A stretch of 64,000 nucleotides of DNA from Stercorarius parasiticus (lineage: Eukaryota; Chordata; Aves; Charadriiformes; Stercorariidae). Below are positions 46,862 through 58,306 of the stretch, piece by piece. The stretch is from contig VWZL01002009.1 of assembly GCA_013396915.1 (NCBI GenBank), positions 49,560-113,559 on the forward strand, given 5' to 3'. The position numbers and the translations under genes are program-made. Within the stretch, counting starts at the first letter, position 1; every line of letters starts with the position of its first letter. Under the pieces are notes generated by a model. That model saw only the letters and a list, made by a program, of their open reading frames with translations. It was not told the DNA's origin and ran no database searches.

Positions 46862-48306
46862 CAGGCAACTGGGGGATATTAGCGCTTTCCGGCTTCTTTA
46901 TCAGTTTCCCTGGCCCTATCTGGCTTTTTCTGTTGTCACTGGAGCAACTAATCACCCCTCCCCTTTTGTTTGGTGTAAATGAGTTTTCCCACTCTTTCCC
47001 CGGCCCCGGTTAATCTGCAAATCCCTGCCTTTGTTTGGGAGTTAATTACCTGCTCGCCGGAGTAGGGGGGCTGTGGGCGCAGGTGACAGGGGACTGGCCT
47101 GGTGGCAGGGTAGGGGGGGGACCAACGTGATGTGTTGGTGGCACCAGGGCCGCCCCGGGAGTGTCACTGCCAAGGTATGCACCAGCGAGATAAAGCTGCC
47201 GGTGGGGGCTGTGGCACCTGAGCCGGCTTTGTTTCAAGCGCCCAACTCTGCCCAATTAATTTCCCTTTGATGCCATTAAGCCCCTTGGACTTGTGGGAGA
47301 ATAAGGATAACTTTTTCACGGCCGCTTTTCTGCCTTGTGCTGGGGAAACTCCTGCCCTGATGAGGAAGGATCAGTCCCTGCCGTCATCGCCACTCTCGTC
47401 CAAAGGCCTCAAAGTGTTTTGCAGGGAAATCAGAGTAGATGGGAATTCATGGCTTGCGGTTTTTTATTTACTGGAGATGCTCAGAACCTTCCTGCTCAGC
47501 AGCTTTGGCACCACTGCTGGAGCCAGGAGGGCTGAGATTGTCCTCTCCATTGCCAAAGCCACTGGTGCTAGGGGTGAGGAGGTCCCAGAGGGACCCCAGA
47601 GGGATGTGCCCAGCGCTGTTGGTAACTCAGTGAGGGTGTGTAGATGTTGGCCATGCGCTGGAGTTTTGCACCAGGTAGGATACTTCCCAGCAGAAACTAC
47701 AGGAGCTGCTTCCGGCACGGGTTTTTCTGGTGTGTCCGCACCTTTTTCCCCCAAAAGAGCCACTATGCCTTCTGGAAGGAAAAGCAGGTTTAGGTAATGC
47801 CTTCTAAAAGGCATGTGGAAAGCTGGGAGAGCCTCCCCAAAGCGTTGTGGGGAGAGGAAACCAAGAGCACGAAATCGAAATCCTCCCTCGCTTTCCCTGC
47901 GCTCTCATCTCCTTTGACTGATGCGTTCCTTCCCCGTCTCTCTTTTGTTTGCTAATCGCCGTCCGTCCATCAAAGCGTCTTTTCCTTTTGTATCAGGGCT
48001 GGTGGGGAGGACTGAAGGTCTCCCACGTGCTCTCGCAGGCTGCCCTAGTTGTTGGCTTTGCATCCCTCTTGTGCTCTGCCCGCCGGGAGCATCCCCTCCT
48101 CTCTGCTGCTCCTGTGTCTGTCGCTGCCCCTGGATCTCTCCGTCTCCTTCCCAAGGTTATACCAGCCCTCGTTTCTCCCGGAGGGGGGTTTCAGTGGGGT
48201 GGATTTAACCCCCAGATGTGCCCGTCCATGCTCCCTCGCCACATTGGCCACGTACCCGGCGTGCGGCTGGGCAGGTTCCCTCTGGTCTCTCCCCCTACCC
48301 CAACTC

Positions 48307-48470
48307 ACTTGACCTCTTTGCAAATCAATTTAACATCTGTGAGGCAGAGATAATAATTGTCACCTCCTTCACAGGGGGGGTTTGATGAGGATTAATTCAT
48401 TAATGTCGACAGAGGTCTTTGAAGATGGAGCGTGCTATCTGAGAGCTAAACGCTATTATTAATTAGCAAT
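48307..48470 (+). mobile_element. Old MIR-like SINE remnant
   Basis: ACTTGACCTCTTTGCAAATC, AACATCTGTGAGGCAGAGAT then AATAATTGTCACCTCCTTCA, TGATGAGGATTAATTCATTA and GGTCTTTGAAGATGGAGCG follow the MIR order: TTAACCTCT, CATCTGTAAAATGGGGATAA, CCTACCTCATAGGG, GTGAGGATTAAATG, then the AAGCGCTTTGA tail. The call rests on motif order rather than base-level identity. Confidence 0.65.
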
Positions 48471-49016
48471 TATATTGTGGGGAGCCGGAGGGGCGGGAAG
48501 CAGAGACTCCAGAACCCGTACTGGAAGTGCTTGCTCCAGGAAGCTTCAGGCTGCCCCAGTTTTGTGCCCGCTTTGCTGCTGGAGGGAGCCAGGGATGCTG
48601 TGTCCCCATTGGGGATGTGTCCCACTCATGCTGAGGCTCATCCCCCTTCCTGGAGCCGGGGGGGTAAAGAGTGGGAGGGATGGGGAGGCGAGCAGTGCTG
48701 GAGAGTGTTAACTGCCCTCCTCATTAGAAGGAGATGTGGTGGTGAGGGGAAGGCGTCCTCCCGGCTTGCCTGGCACCCCAGCGATGCCAGACCCATGGGA
48801 GGATGCATCCTGTTCCCAGGGAGAAAGAATTGGCAGGAGAAGGGAGCGAAGGGAAGGAAGAGCTGGTGATTCATAGGACACACAGACCGTATTTGCTTCC
48901 ATCGTGTTTTTCTTTTTCACATACGCCAAGGCGGTGGCAAATTTCTCTGGTTTCCCACACACACACCCCGGTGAACTGCTAACGCTGTAATCTGGTGTGT
49001 TGTGGGGTTCCCTTAA

Positions 49017-49112
49017 GAATCATAGAATCATAGAATGGTTCAGGTTGGAAGGGACCTTAAAGATCATCTAGTTCCAACCCCCCTGCCCTGGGCAGGGACA
49101 CCTCCCACTAGA
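49017..49112 (-). mobile_element. CR1 LINE, 3' tail fragment (reverse)
   Basis: It shows two tail octamers (GAATCATAGAATCATAG), then GGTTCAGGTTGGAAGGGACC, CTTAAAGATCATCTAGTTCC and GGGCAGGGACACCTCCCACT. The match stops abruptly at CACTAGA, where an AAC-rich 12-bp tandem repeat takes over. Its close match to the CR1 end suggests one of the younger copies here. Confidence 0.95.
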
Positions 49113-49154
49113 ACAACATGAAGAACAACATGTAGAACAACAAGAACAACAACA
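49110..49154. repeat. 12-bp AAC-rich tandem repeat at a CR1 truncation point
   Basis: Units AGAACAACATGA, AGAACAACATGT and AGAACAACAAGA, then ACAACAACAC, directly abut the 5'-truncated end of the CR1 at 49017-49112. Confidence 0.88.
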
Positions 49155-49761
49155 CGGCCTTTTGCGGTCCCCACCAGCTGCCCCGTCCCCTGCTGCTGGG
49201 ACAGCACAGCGATGCCAGCACAGCTGGGGCCATTTCCACCTCTGATGCCCCCGTGGCTCGGCTATTTCCCTCCTCCCCGTCCGCTTTTGTGCGCTTTTGT
49301 GCACGGTGAGCTCGGTGTTAAATCTCTTTGCTGCTCCCTCGGAGATACTCAGAGCGGCGGCGGTTGCCCTCTGATCATCGCCCCTCTTCTGGAAAACAAG
49401 AGCCTGCTCCTCTTTGAACCTTTCTGAGCCTGCGAGCTTCCGGCGGCCCCCTTCGCCCCTTCGTCTCCAAAGGTTGCCCACCTCACCCGGAGCCATTCAA
49501 CAGCGGCTCCATTAATCCCTTCTGCAGAGCCCCAGCAGCTCTCCAAGCTGGAGAGAGGACTCAAGAGGTCTCAAACCCCACACAACGGGTCCCCCCCACC
49601 TTCCCCAAGGGCTCAGCCAGCCGGAGGGATGGCACAGCAGCATCCCTGTGCCACCGGGATGCACGCCGAGTATCTCCCTGCCGCCCCGTAGGGTTCCCGA
49701 ATTCCCCCGCGTTCGGCGTGATAAAGCTGGTGGTAGTTTAATGAGGTCACTGCAGCTTAAT

Positions 49762-50054
49762 GTTACTGCAGTCATCTCTTTTGTTTTACTACATTAAAAT
49801 ATTTGTGGTGGAACATTTGGACCGCTGTAATGCGATAGCGCTACCTTAATGTTACTGTTACCATGGTGATGCTAATGGCGGCTCAATAACATTATTGCAA
49901 TTTAATCTTACGACAATAAAATTAAGGGTAGAACCGCGAGACCTCAACAATGTAATGTTACTACAGTAACAGCATTGTTATCGTAATCGCAGGAGCAGAG
50001 TCAACTCGTTGTAGGGTAATATTGGTACCGGCGCTTTGTTGTTACTATAGTAAC
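49762..50054. promoter_or_regulatory. Candidate regulatory block with four GTTACT-type X-box-like sites
   Basis: Four sites start with GTTACT: GTTACTGCAGTCAT (49762), GTTACTGTTACCATGGTGAT (49851), GTTACTACAGTAAC (49957) and GTTACTATAGTAAC (50041, a perfect 14-bp palindrome). They are spaced 89, 106 and 84 bases apart. The second contains GTTACCATGGTGAT, close to the RFX X-box (GTNRCC, spacer, RGYAAC). The surrounding 300 bases are AT-rich with further small inverted repeats such as CAATAACATTATTG. RFX binding is inference; it may also be a decayed tandem repeat. Confidence 0.4.
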
Positions 50055-50375
50055 GCGGAGCATCCGCCGAATGTCGCGGCAGGGGATGGATGGGACGCGA
50101 TGTCGGTGGTGCACCGGTACTACAGCTACCCCGGGGGTTGTCAGCACGGGAAGGTCACACCTGGTATAAAGTCACCTTATTTGCCTAATTCCACAATTGC
50201 GGTGTTTATATCGGGGGCCTTTCCTCTTCTCCCTCCATTGCTGGAGCTCTTTGGAGCGGGTCTGTTGTTTTAGTGGCAGTAACTCTGCAGGGAAGGATTT
50301 AAAGCGCTGCCTCCATCTAGTTCCAGATCCTTCTGCCCGGGCGTTTTATAGCATGTGGCTGTTATGGAGCGATAA

Positions 50376-50440
50376 CGTTTTATATTTCTATGTCATCTTT
50401 CATTGTGAAGGATCCCAGCACAAGCTACAAATTATTGCCG
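50376..50440 (-). mobile_element. Old L3/CR1-like or MIR tail remnant (reverse)
   Basis: CGTTTTATATTTCTATGTCA, TCTTTCATTGTGAAGGATCC and CAGCACAAGCTACAAATTAT resemble the reversed 3' tail shared by old amniote MIR and L3 elements (TATATAGCACCTTTCATCC, then GGATCCCAAAGCACTTTACA). Only about 65 bases are recognisable. Confidence 0.5.
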
Positions 50441-50755
50441 TGCTGCAGGGCCAGGCAGGGAACCCAGCTGTGTGCGAGAGGAGGGGGTTGCATCCAAGGG
50501 CACCGGAGCTCGCTTTGCCCCCCCTGGAGAGATACCTACCTGTGCAAACGAGAGCCTCCTTTGCTTTGGGGATGTATCCCGAGTCCCCAAACTTTGCAAG
50601 ATGGGGTCTTCATGCATCTTGACCGTGCAGCATCTGCCTGGACGGGCACGGGGGAAACTCCCCCTCCCCAGTCCTAGCTGGGATCAAAGCTTGTGTCAGG
50701 GCTGGAAAGGCTGGTGGGGTAGGGAGACAAGGAGGATTGCTGCTGCAGAAGGCAT

Positions 50756-50822
50756 CTATTATTGCGATGCAGGGGATTTATTATTGCAATGCAGGGAATA
50801 ATAATAATTGTTGTTGTTGTTG
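50756..50822. repeat. Tandem TTATTATTGC-containing units and (TTG)n microsatellite
   Basis: Two units on the theme TATTATTGCRATGCAGGG are followed by an ATAATAATAATT stretch and then five TTG triplets. It is a compound short tandem repeat in unique sequence. Confidence 0.85.
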
Positions 50823-50992
50823 TGTCACAGGGGATGCTCTGCATCTCAGCATCGGGCATCAGCGTTTCATGCGTGGGAGGGATGGAGTCGGATATGGCTC
50901 AAGGAAGTGGTGTCCTGGCTGCGGGAATGAGCATCTCGGAGCATCTCTTCCTCGCTCCTTCATCCCGGTTTCATGCCCCTCCCCGCCCCCCC

Positions 50993-50993
50993 N
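50993..50993. other. Single ambiguous base
   Basis: One N follows a C-rich run (CCCCGCCCCCCC) and precedes GCTGCAG. Confidence 0.99.
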
Positions 50994-52256
50994 GCTGCAG
51001 TTTTCTCCGGCCTCCAGGGGAGGGAGGCAGAGCTGCCGTGCTGTCCCCAGCATCCTGCCCGCATCCTTGCCGCATCCCTTGTCCAGCCTGGTCCCAGCAC
51101 GCCCAGGGCTGCGCTCTTGCCATGCCGCCACGCCTGCCAGCCCCATTCGATGCCCTGCTTGCTCTCTTGCACCCTTAATCTACCTACATCATCATCTTCT
51201 CCTTGGCAGGCAGGGGTTTTTCCTCCGCTTTGAGCCCCCATCCTCCCTCCCAGCTTGTCAGATCTCCATCCCTTGACAGCTCTTCTTGCTGCATTTGAAA
51301 CTGGAATTTGTGTGCACTGCTGCCCATTTCGCAAGCCCAGCCTCCAGCCCTAGCACAAATCTGGGCCTGTTCAGCGAGGCAGCTGCTGGGCTCCCCTCCT
51401 GCATCAGCATTTGATCTCTCTCCATGGGTATTTGGACTCTGACCACTGCCGTAATTCCCTGTTTGTCCTTTAGTAAAAAGACCCGTGAGCCCCCTTGACA
51501 CCGGAGCTGGAATGGGTGGGACCTGGGGCGTCCTGCGTTGCCAGCTCACTGTGGCAATCTGGTGCCGCGTCCCTGCTGCCAAACCGGCTCCTCCGGGAGT
51601 TACATGTTTGAAAACACGAGCAGCAGCTCATCTCCCATTCAGTGTTTTTTCTCCATCATTTGCTTTATTAAATATTGATTTTTTTTCTGTTGCATTATTA
51701 AACCTTAAGTCCCGAGCATAAATTCAGAGTTGATACTTTAATCTGGCTCTTCTTTTTTTGGCCTTTGGAGCTGTTTTTTTCCGGAGGCGAGTCCAGAAGC
51801 GAAAGCCTGTTGCAGAGTCTCGGTGCGTCGGGGAGCCAGGGGGGCTCTGCCCAAGGGACTTTGGTCATTTGATGCAGCCTTTGCCATCGAAGGTGGCATC
51901 CACAGGGATCCTGGCCGGCAATCTTGCACACGTGAAAGGAAGTTGGGGAGGCATCAGCCAAGTTCTTCAGGGTAATTTGTATGTTGTTGGCTGGGGGAAG
52001 GATGTAGCTCTGTCTTTTTGGTTTTTTGGTAGCAGTCTGAAAGGGGAGGTGAGTCTGGAGCCAGTGCGCGGGCAGAGCGGCAGTGGAGCATCCCTCCCCG
52101 TGCCCTGCTCCATTTGCTACCTGGGGTTTTTGCTGCCTTGTTCTGCCAAAATTTCCATGCTCGGGAGCCCTGCTCTCTGCCGGGGGAGGAGGGCGCAGAT
52201 GGTGATGGCTTGTCCTAAAAGCATCTCCTAAAATGCAGCTCCCAGGCAATGCTGTA

Positions 52257-52672
52257 NNNNNNNNNNNNNNNNNNNNNNNNNNNNNNNNNNNNNNNNNNNN
52301 NNNNNNNNNNNNNNNNNNNNNNNNNNNNNNNNNNNNNNNNNNNNNNNNNNNNNNNNNNNNNNNNNNNNNNNNNNNNNNNNNNNNNNNNNNNNNNNNNNNN
52401 NNNNNNNNNNNNNNNNNNNNNNNNNNNNNNNNNNNNNNNNNNNNNNNNNNNNNNNNNNNNNNNNNNNNNNNNNNNNNNNNNNNNNNNNNNNNNNNNNNNN
52501 NNNNNNNNNNNNNNNNNNNNNNNNNNNNNNNNNNNNNNNNNNNNNNNNNNNNNNNNNNNNNNNNNNNNNNNNNNNNNNNNNNNNNNNNNNNNNNNNNNNN
52601 NNNNNNNNNNNNNNNNNNNNNNNNNNNNNNNNNNNNNNNNNNNNNNNNNNNNNNNNNNNNNNNNNNNNNNNN
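52257..52672. other. Assembly gap (416 N)
   Basis: Unresolved bases follow GGCAATGCTGTA and are followed by a run of ten As. Anything up to the true gap size is missing from this annotation. Confidence 0.99.
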
Positions 52673-53944
52673 AAAAAAAAAAGCAGGGGGAGGCTTGCAA
52701 ATGATTTTTGGATCCAAACAGGGCATGCTGGGAGGCATGAAACCAGTGCCTGGCAGCCGGCGCACTGAGCAGTGATTTAAAACCAGGCTCCCAGCGGCAG
52801 GGGAAGAGGCAGAGGGGGAAGCAGATGTGAACACAATGCTGGAGATAAAGGAGAGGCCAAGGGAACAGCTGCTGAAGAGCCAGCCCGGCCCTGCCACCTC
52901 CCGCGGCAGGCACCGAGTGTGGGAAAAACTCCAACAAATGTCCCTGAGCTTAAGGACGGGGTCGCTGAACCTATGGGACAATGAAGGGGACGACTAAGGG
53001 GGAAAATGTGGCATTTTCTGCACTGGTTTTTCTCGGGTTTTGAAGGAGAGGTTGAGGCTTGGAGAAAGGGGAGCTGCATTGAAACATGGAGAGAGTTGCG
53101 ATCTTATTTTGCCCTTCTTCTCCTGTCTGTTCTGGTGCTGCAGTGGAGGAGAGAGAGAATTTAGCAAAGGAAGAAAAGGAGGGAAGCGGAGAACAAAAAG
53201 GCAGGGACTTTCGGAAAAGAGGTGGATGTGTGGTCCTTCAGAAAAGAAATATGATCTTGAAAGATTTCTGGTTTGGGTTTTCTGGGTCTGGCTGGTTGTC
53301 TGTTTGAGAAGGTGGTGGTGTGGGACAGCAGTGAGTCCCCTCTGTCCTGTCCCTTGGAGATGAGGTGGCTTTGTTCATTAGTCCAGGGTCGCATCCATGG
53401 CAGAGCATGGCCCCCTGGGGTTGCAGGCAGGAGGACAGGGAGCTCTCATTGCTCTAGGTTGGACCCACACACTCATTTTTCGTGTCTGGGTTGCTGGTCC
53501 CATCTAGCCAGCGGTCGAGATGCCCAGACGGTTTCATCTCTGGGTTCCTCCTCTTTTCTCCAGTGGCATCTGGTGTGAGACTGTGACAAGATGGTGAAGG
53601 TCACTGACCCCGTCCTGGCTTGCTGTCCTACGTGAGATGAGACCAACAGGTCTCAATCCACCCCCCGGCATTGCCAAAACTTCCCCATCCCCGAGGCCTC
53701 GCAGTGGAAGGGCTCCCTGATTTGTACCCTGGACCAGCCTCCAGCCGAGGGGTCGACAGAGATGTCTTCTCCACCGTTTGCCCTCCTTGTAATCCCTCCT
53801 CCTTGCAGCCAGCCCGAGAGCTTCAGCCTTTGATCCTCCTCCTCTTTTGCAAACACTTGTCTCTGCTCGTTGAATTAAATCTCTCTCGCCATGTTTTCCT
53901 TCCCTATCTTTTCTTTTTGGCCGAGTCTATCTGAAATATTATTT

Positions 53945-53992
53945 TTTCTCTCTCTCTTTCTTTTTTGTTTTTTTTTTTTTTTTCTCCTTCAG
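53945..53992. repeat. CT-rich and poly-T tract
   Basis: CTCTCTCTCTTTC is followed by a T run interrupted by one G. Confidence 0.88.
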
Positions 53993-55852
53993 CAGCGGGG
54001 CTGTATAATTGATGGCCTCGGCAAGCTTTGCGAGCTGAACGTTAAACCCTTCCTGCCTTGGCTCCAACCGGAGTTCATTACTTTTTGCAAAGCTTTGTTG
54101 TCTGTTTGTGCTCAGATGATTGTTGTTGTGGAGGGGAGAATATTGTCAGCAGAGAGAGAGAGGAGAGGAGGAGGGGCTGGATTTGGCCAGGACTGCTTTG
54201 TAATCAAATCCCACTCTCTTTAGCAAATTTTTCCAGTGGAGAAAGGCCTCTTTTTAGCAAAATTGGAATACCCTCCCGTAGGCAGGAGCGCGAAACGCAG
54301 GGCCCTAATTAACGTGCGGCGAAAGGTTGTCTCGCTCTTGGGGGCAGTAGGGAAATGCAACTTGCCTGCGAGAGCGATGCTCAGCCCCGGGCTTAATGCT
54401 TGGGCTTCTTGGTGAACCTCTCGTGGTCGTCCCTCCCAAACTTCTGTATCCCGGGAGCTGCCCTGGGAAGGGTGAGCCCCGCTCAATGCTGGCAGGGTCC
54501 CTCTGCCACCGTCAATTCCTTATTCTGGTGCTGGGGGTCACTGGGTGGATGTTTTTTTGCACGATGCAGATGGTTTTTCTGCGTCTTTCAGTCTGTTCTG
54601 GCAAGACGAAGCGGAAGGGCTTTCTCTGGTTTGCCCTGCACGGATGCTTCTCCTGGCTCCCCCGTCTACCTCTGTGGTTTTTCAGCACTTAAAACACAGC
54701 AAGGCTGAGGTTGATTACAAGGATTGGAGATGCAGTGACACTTCCCTGCCAACAAGTAATTGATTTATTAAAGACATTACAATACATTCATGGTTGAGCG
54801 TAAGAGTTTCCTTTGAACTCGCTCGAAAATCCGAAGGGATTGTGCCTGTTTGCAACTACCGCCAGCAGAATAAATCTGCGCTCCCCCATCGCCTTTCCCC
54901 CCCCCTTCCCATCCCTGCACCGCCGCAATTTCATTTCCCTTTGACTGGCGCAAGTAAATATCACAGCTCGACAACTCCCGTCCAGTGACCGGTGTGATCC
55001 AATTTAATAGCATTTAAAAATTCAAAGTGATTGTTAGCCAAATGGAAATGTAAGATTTCATACCCAGCCTGCCTTGGGGAGGAAAGGAAGAATGAGGGGA
55101 GGGTGCGGGGGATGTAGACAAATGGACTAGATAAAAAATAATGGAAAGTAACTTAATTAAAGAGGCTCGAGCCAAGTTAAAAACAGTAATGATTTTGAAT
55201 TGGGGAACTGCAGGTTTTAAAAATGAAAGGGAAAGAGGAAAGAAAGGAGAGGAAACTGGGGATAAAGAGCCTCCAAAATGGTTAAATGGGAGGAGAGGGA
55301 GGCATAGGAAGGAAGGGGTAAAAATAGTCCTTCTGTGAAAAGCAGGAGCACATGGGGAATAGACGGCGCCGTTGGTGAGGCTGGGCATTAGAAAGACAAA
55401 TAGGGATATTAAAGGATGCTCTGGGGGGAGAGAATTCCCTGCGGCTTTCCTGGAGGCGGGAGGGTGGCCGAGAAGAAGGCTCGAGGGCTTTGTTTAGGAG
55501 AAACGGGAAATGTAGGAGCAGTCCTGATGGAAAAGGAGAACAGCCCCCGCGTACTCCGATATCCCTGCCTCCTGGTAGCGTCGCTCCCTCCTTTTCCTTT
55601 CCTTTTAACCCCGTCGAACACAGCCTGTTTGGGTTGAGATTTGGTAATGAAATTTTAATTACCCCTCTGCGCACGCGGATGTCCTGCTGTGCTCTCTTAC
55701 AGCCTGGCGGCTAACTTTTAACCGCGGTGCTCTCGGCTCGTGCGTCCCCTTGGAAATACCTTGGCCTGGCAGCCTTTTCCGTGGCTTCACGAAAAGCAGG
55801 TGCTGATGGAGCATCCATCCAAACAGCTGCTTTTGGGCCGTGCGCTCTTCAG

Positions 55853-55935
55853 GCCTCATTTTTCCACCTGTAAAGCGGAGACAATAACGCTCCCTTATCT
55901 CAGGGGGTGTTTGGACGATGGGGTTATTGATGCCC
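55853..55935 (+). mobile_element. Old MIR-like SINE remnant
   Basis: CCTCATTTTTCCACCTGTAA then AGCGGAGACAATAACGCTCC, CTTATCTCAGGGGGTGTTTG and GATGGGGTTATTGATGC follow the MIR series CCTCAGTTTCCTCATCTGTA, AAATGGGGATAATAA, CCTCATAGGGTTGTTGTGAG. Only the middle part of the element is present. Confidence 0.65.
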
Positions 55936-56520
55936 ACCCTGCTGACAGACCCCGAGGAAGCGGAGGCGATGATGTGCACAGGTACAGAGAGATGCCAGGC
56001 ACCTGCAGGAAAGCCTTTTCCTCGGGGGCCGTGAGCCAGGGAGGTGGATTAAGGCAGCAAAGACTGACCCTACCCTCCACCCTTGCTGAACTTGGTGAGC
56101 TGAACCTTGCAGAATGCTCTTTTAAGGGTATTTTAAGGCAGTGGAAAGTTGATGTGCATCATCACATGGATTCTGGCTTGTTGGTGTTTGCTCTTCTGCT
56201 TGTTTCTGGCCAAGCCTTGGCTTGATCCCTTGGGTTTGGGGCAGTTGGCATGTTGGGTCAAGGTGGATGCTAACAAGGTGCCTCGGGTAGGGACCAGAAG
56301 AAAGATGAGCGAGGATGGAGCTTGGAGAGGAGACCCTGCAAGAGCAGGACTATGCAAAGAAACGACTAAGGGAAGGAAGGTGTAGACCGGGGCAGCTTTG
56401 GGAAGGTGGGTCTTCCTCTGCTGGAGCGATGGATGGGTTTGCAAGTGTTCCGATGGTGACGGGAGGAGCAGCAGCATCTGGAGGCATAAATCACCTCACT
56501 TGTGGTTCATCTGCAGTCAC

Positions 56521-56601
56521 CAGGGCAGGGGGGTTGGAACTAGGTGATCTTTAACGTCCCTGCCAACCCAAACCATTCTATGATTCATTCTATGATTCTA
56601 T
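56521..56601 (+). mobile_element. CR1 LINE, 3' tail fragment
   Basis: CAGGGCAGGGGGGTTGGAAC, TAGGTGATCTTTAACGTCCC and TGCCAACCCAAACCATTCTA are followed by a tail of TATGATTC-like units. Confidence 0.92.
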
Positions 56602-57157
56602 TTTTGAACTGCTGGGCCGTGCCAACCTCCCGCTTTATAAGCAGACGAACAAAGGGTCTGGTCATAAGGAGCAGCCTCCAGACCACCTAATCAGAGAATG
56701 ATAGGGCCGTGCTCCCTGCTTGATCCATTAATTTTTCACTGGAGTCAAAGGGAAGAAGCCCAAGCAGAAGCAAAGGCTCTGGCTGGAGTATGGGGAGGCA
56801 CCTGCAAGGGCTGGAGCTTGGGAAAAAATGGGAGAAAAGGGGTTGTTTGGGGACAAGAGGTGATGGCAACAGCACATGTGGTGTTAGGGATTTTATTTTT
56901 TCATCCGACCTTGCTCCCTGTGCCAGTAAGGCACATCCACCCCTCGCTCCCCATCGCACCCCTCCCCTAAGCTGGCTGCCGGCACGGTGCCCGGAGGGAG
57001 TTTGCAGGTGGGGATATCCCGGAGGGCTGCGGATGCAGCTTGCATCCATCTGCTCTCTCCTTTTTCACGTGTTCATGGAGAGCCCCATGGGGCAAAGGCT
57101 GTATTTTTGTGTCTCGGTGGTACAGCACCAAGCGCAGTGGGGTCTGAGGGTGTAAAA

Positions 57158-57188
57158 CATAGAATCATGGAATGGTTTAGGTTGGAGT
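57158..57188 (-). mobile_element. CR1 LINE, minimal tail fragment (reverse)
   Basis: Only CATAGAATCATGGAATGGTT and TAGGTTGGAG are present, about 30 bases of a CR1 end in reverse. The match stops after TTGGAG. Confidence 0.75.
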
Positions 57189-57332
57189 CGGGGAGCTTGG
57201 GAGGAGATGAGGGATGTAAGTAGTTGGATAAATAGAGGCAGAAAGGACAGAGATAGAAGATACAAATAGACTTCAGTTGCAATTCGGCCAAAACTTGTGG
57301 CTCTCACTCAGTTCCACATTAATGCCAGGAAT

Positions 57333-57362
57333 CTTGACGGTTTTTGAAGTAAAACTGTCAAG
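57333..57362 (+). other. 12-bp-stem hairpin
   Basis: CTTGACGGTTTT (57333-57344) pairs with AAAACTGTCAAG (57351-57362) across the loop TGAAGT. All twelve positions can pair in a + strand transcript, counting one G-U. It lies in unique sequence and is not followed by a poly-T terminator-like run. Whether it is transcribed as a small RNA is unknown. Confidence 0.6.
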
Positions 57363-58306
57363 GCGCCCGGCATCCGACACAGCGTTTTGGGAAGCGCTGC
57401 TCATCCTCCTGCTTTCCCTGGGCACGGGCTGCACGGCTCCTCGAATTAGATTAGTGTCAGTGTGGAAAGTGTAATCATAAACACTTACTTTGTGCTCGAG
57501 TCGGGGGAGAGAGGGAGCACAAGTGCCAGAGTGCGGAGATAAGAACAAATATGCAAGAGCGTAGTGTGTTTTTAATGGAAGGGAGATTTATTTCTCTCTG
57601 TGTCTTTTTAAGCCTCTAGATAGATCATAAAAAAAACCCAACCCAACCCACACACAACCTGTCTGCCTGAAATAGCCGAAATGTAATTTAAAGAGCATCG
57701 TTTTAACTAATACTTCACTTCAGAGACACCTGCCCTATATTCATTGGAGATGCGGGCTGCATTAGAGCATCTGATTTATCTCTGGAAGGGACGTTGGAGC
57801 TCCTTTGTTCCCACAGGTCAAGCGAAATGGCTCGTGGCCGGTTCATCGTACTCGGCCCTCCACATGATGCTCACTCCTCATGGGCAGGGAGCTGGGGGGG
57901 ACACGGGGAGAGCCCCCACTCTCCGGGAGCAGGACCTGTGTGGCAGAAGTAGGGCACGGCCCCTTGGCTGGTTTTGGGGAGAGGAGCTGAGGTTTCACGC
58001 TGAGTTTAGCAGGACAAAGAGTGACGATGGACCAGAGGAGAAATATTGTGTAAACTTGCTGCTTGTAGGTATGGGAGATTCCAGATTGACTGGGATGTGA
58101 TATTTGCAGGCACATCCACTTGGGATGCACACCCTAAACTAGATCTGTGCATCTCGGCGTATGTGAGCCCTATAGACACATAGGACACAGGACTGTTCCG
58201 ATGCAGAAATGTCCCCGCCTACAGTTCCTATGACCATAGGCTCAGGTTATCTTATCACCTTATATGCCTTGTCTTTTTAATAAGCCTGCAAAGAGAGAAA
58301 TACTTG

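Larger units (their letters stand above)
42862..49016. other. Intron segment following the NTM exon
   Basis: Unique sequence with the GGA repeat at 43286, a TG/CA-rich stretch at 43210-43460, an AT/GC mixed block at 44390-44580 that may be conserved, the GAAA tract at 46808 and the MIR-like copy at 48307. No Ig2 exon. Confidence 0.7.
49155..56520. other. Intron segment without a gene
   Basis: Holds the X-box-like array, an old LINE/SINE tail at 50376, the compound repeat at 50756, the long gap at 52257, the pyrimidine tract at 53945, a purine-rich stretch at 55208-55320 and a MIR-like piece at 55853. Confidence 0.7.

Noticed and set aside
51698..52981. 427-codon open frame on the minus strand
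   Set aside because: About a third of it is the N gap, read as unknown residues; the rest has no recognisable domain.
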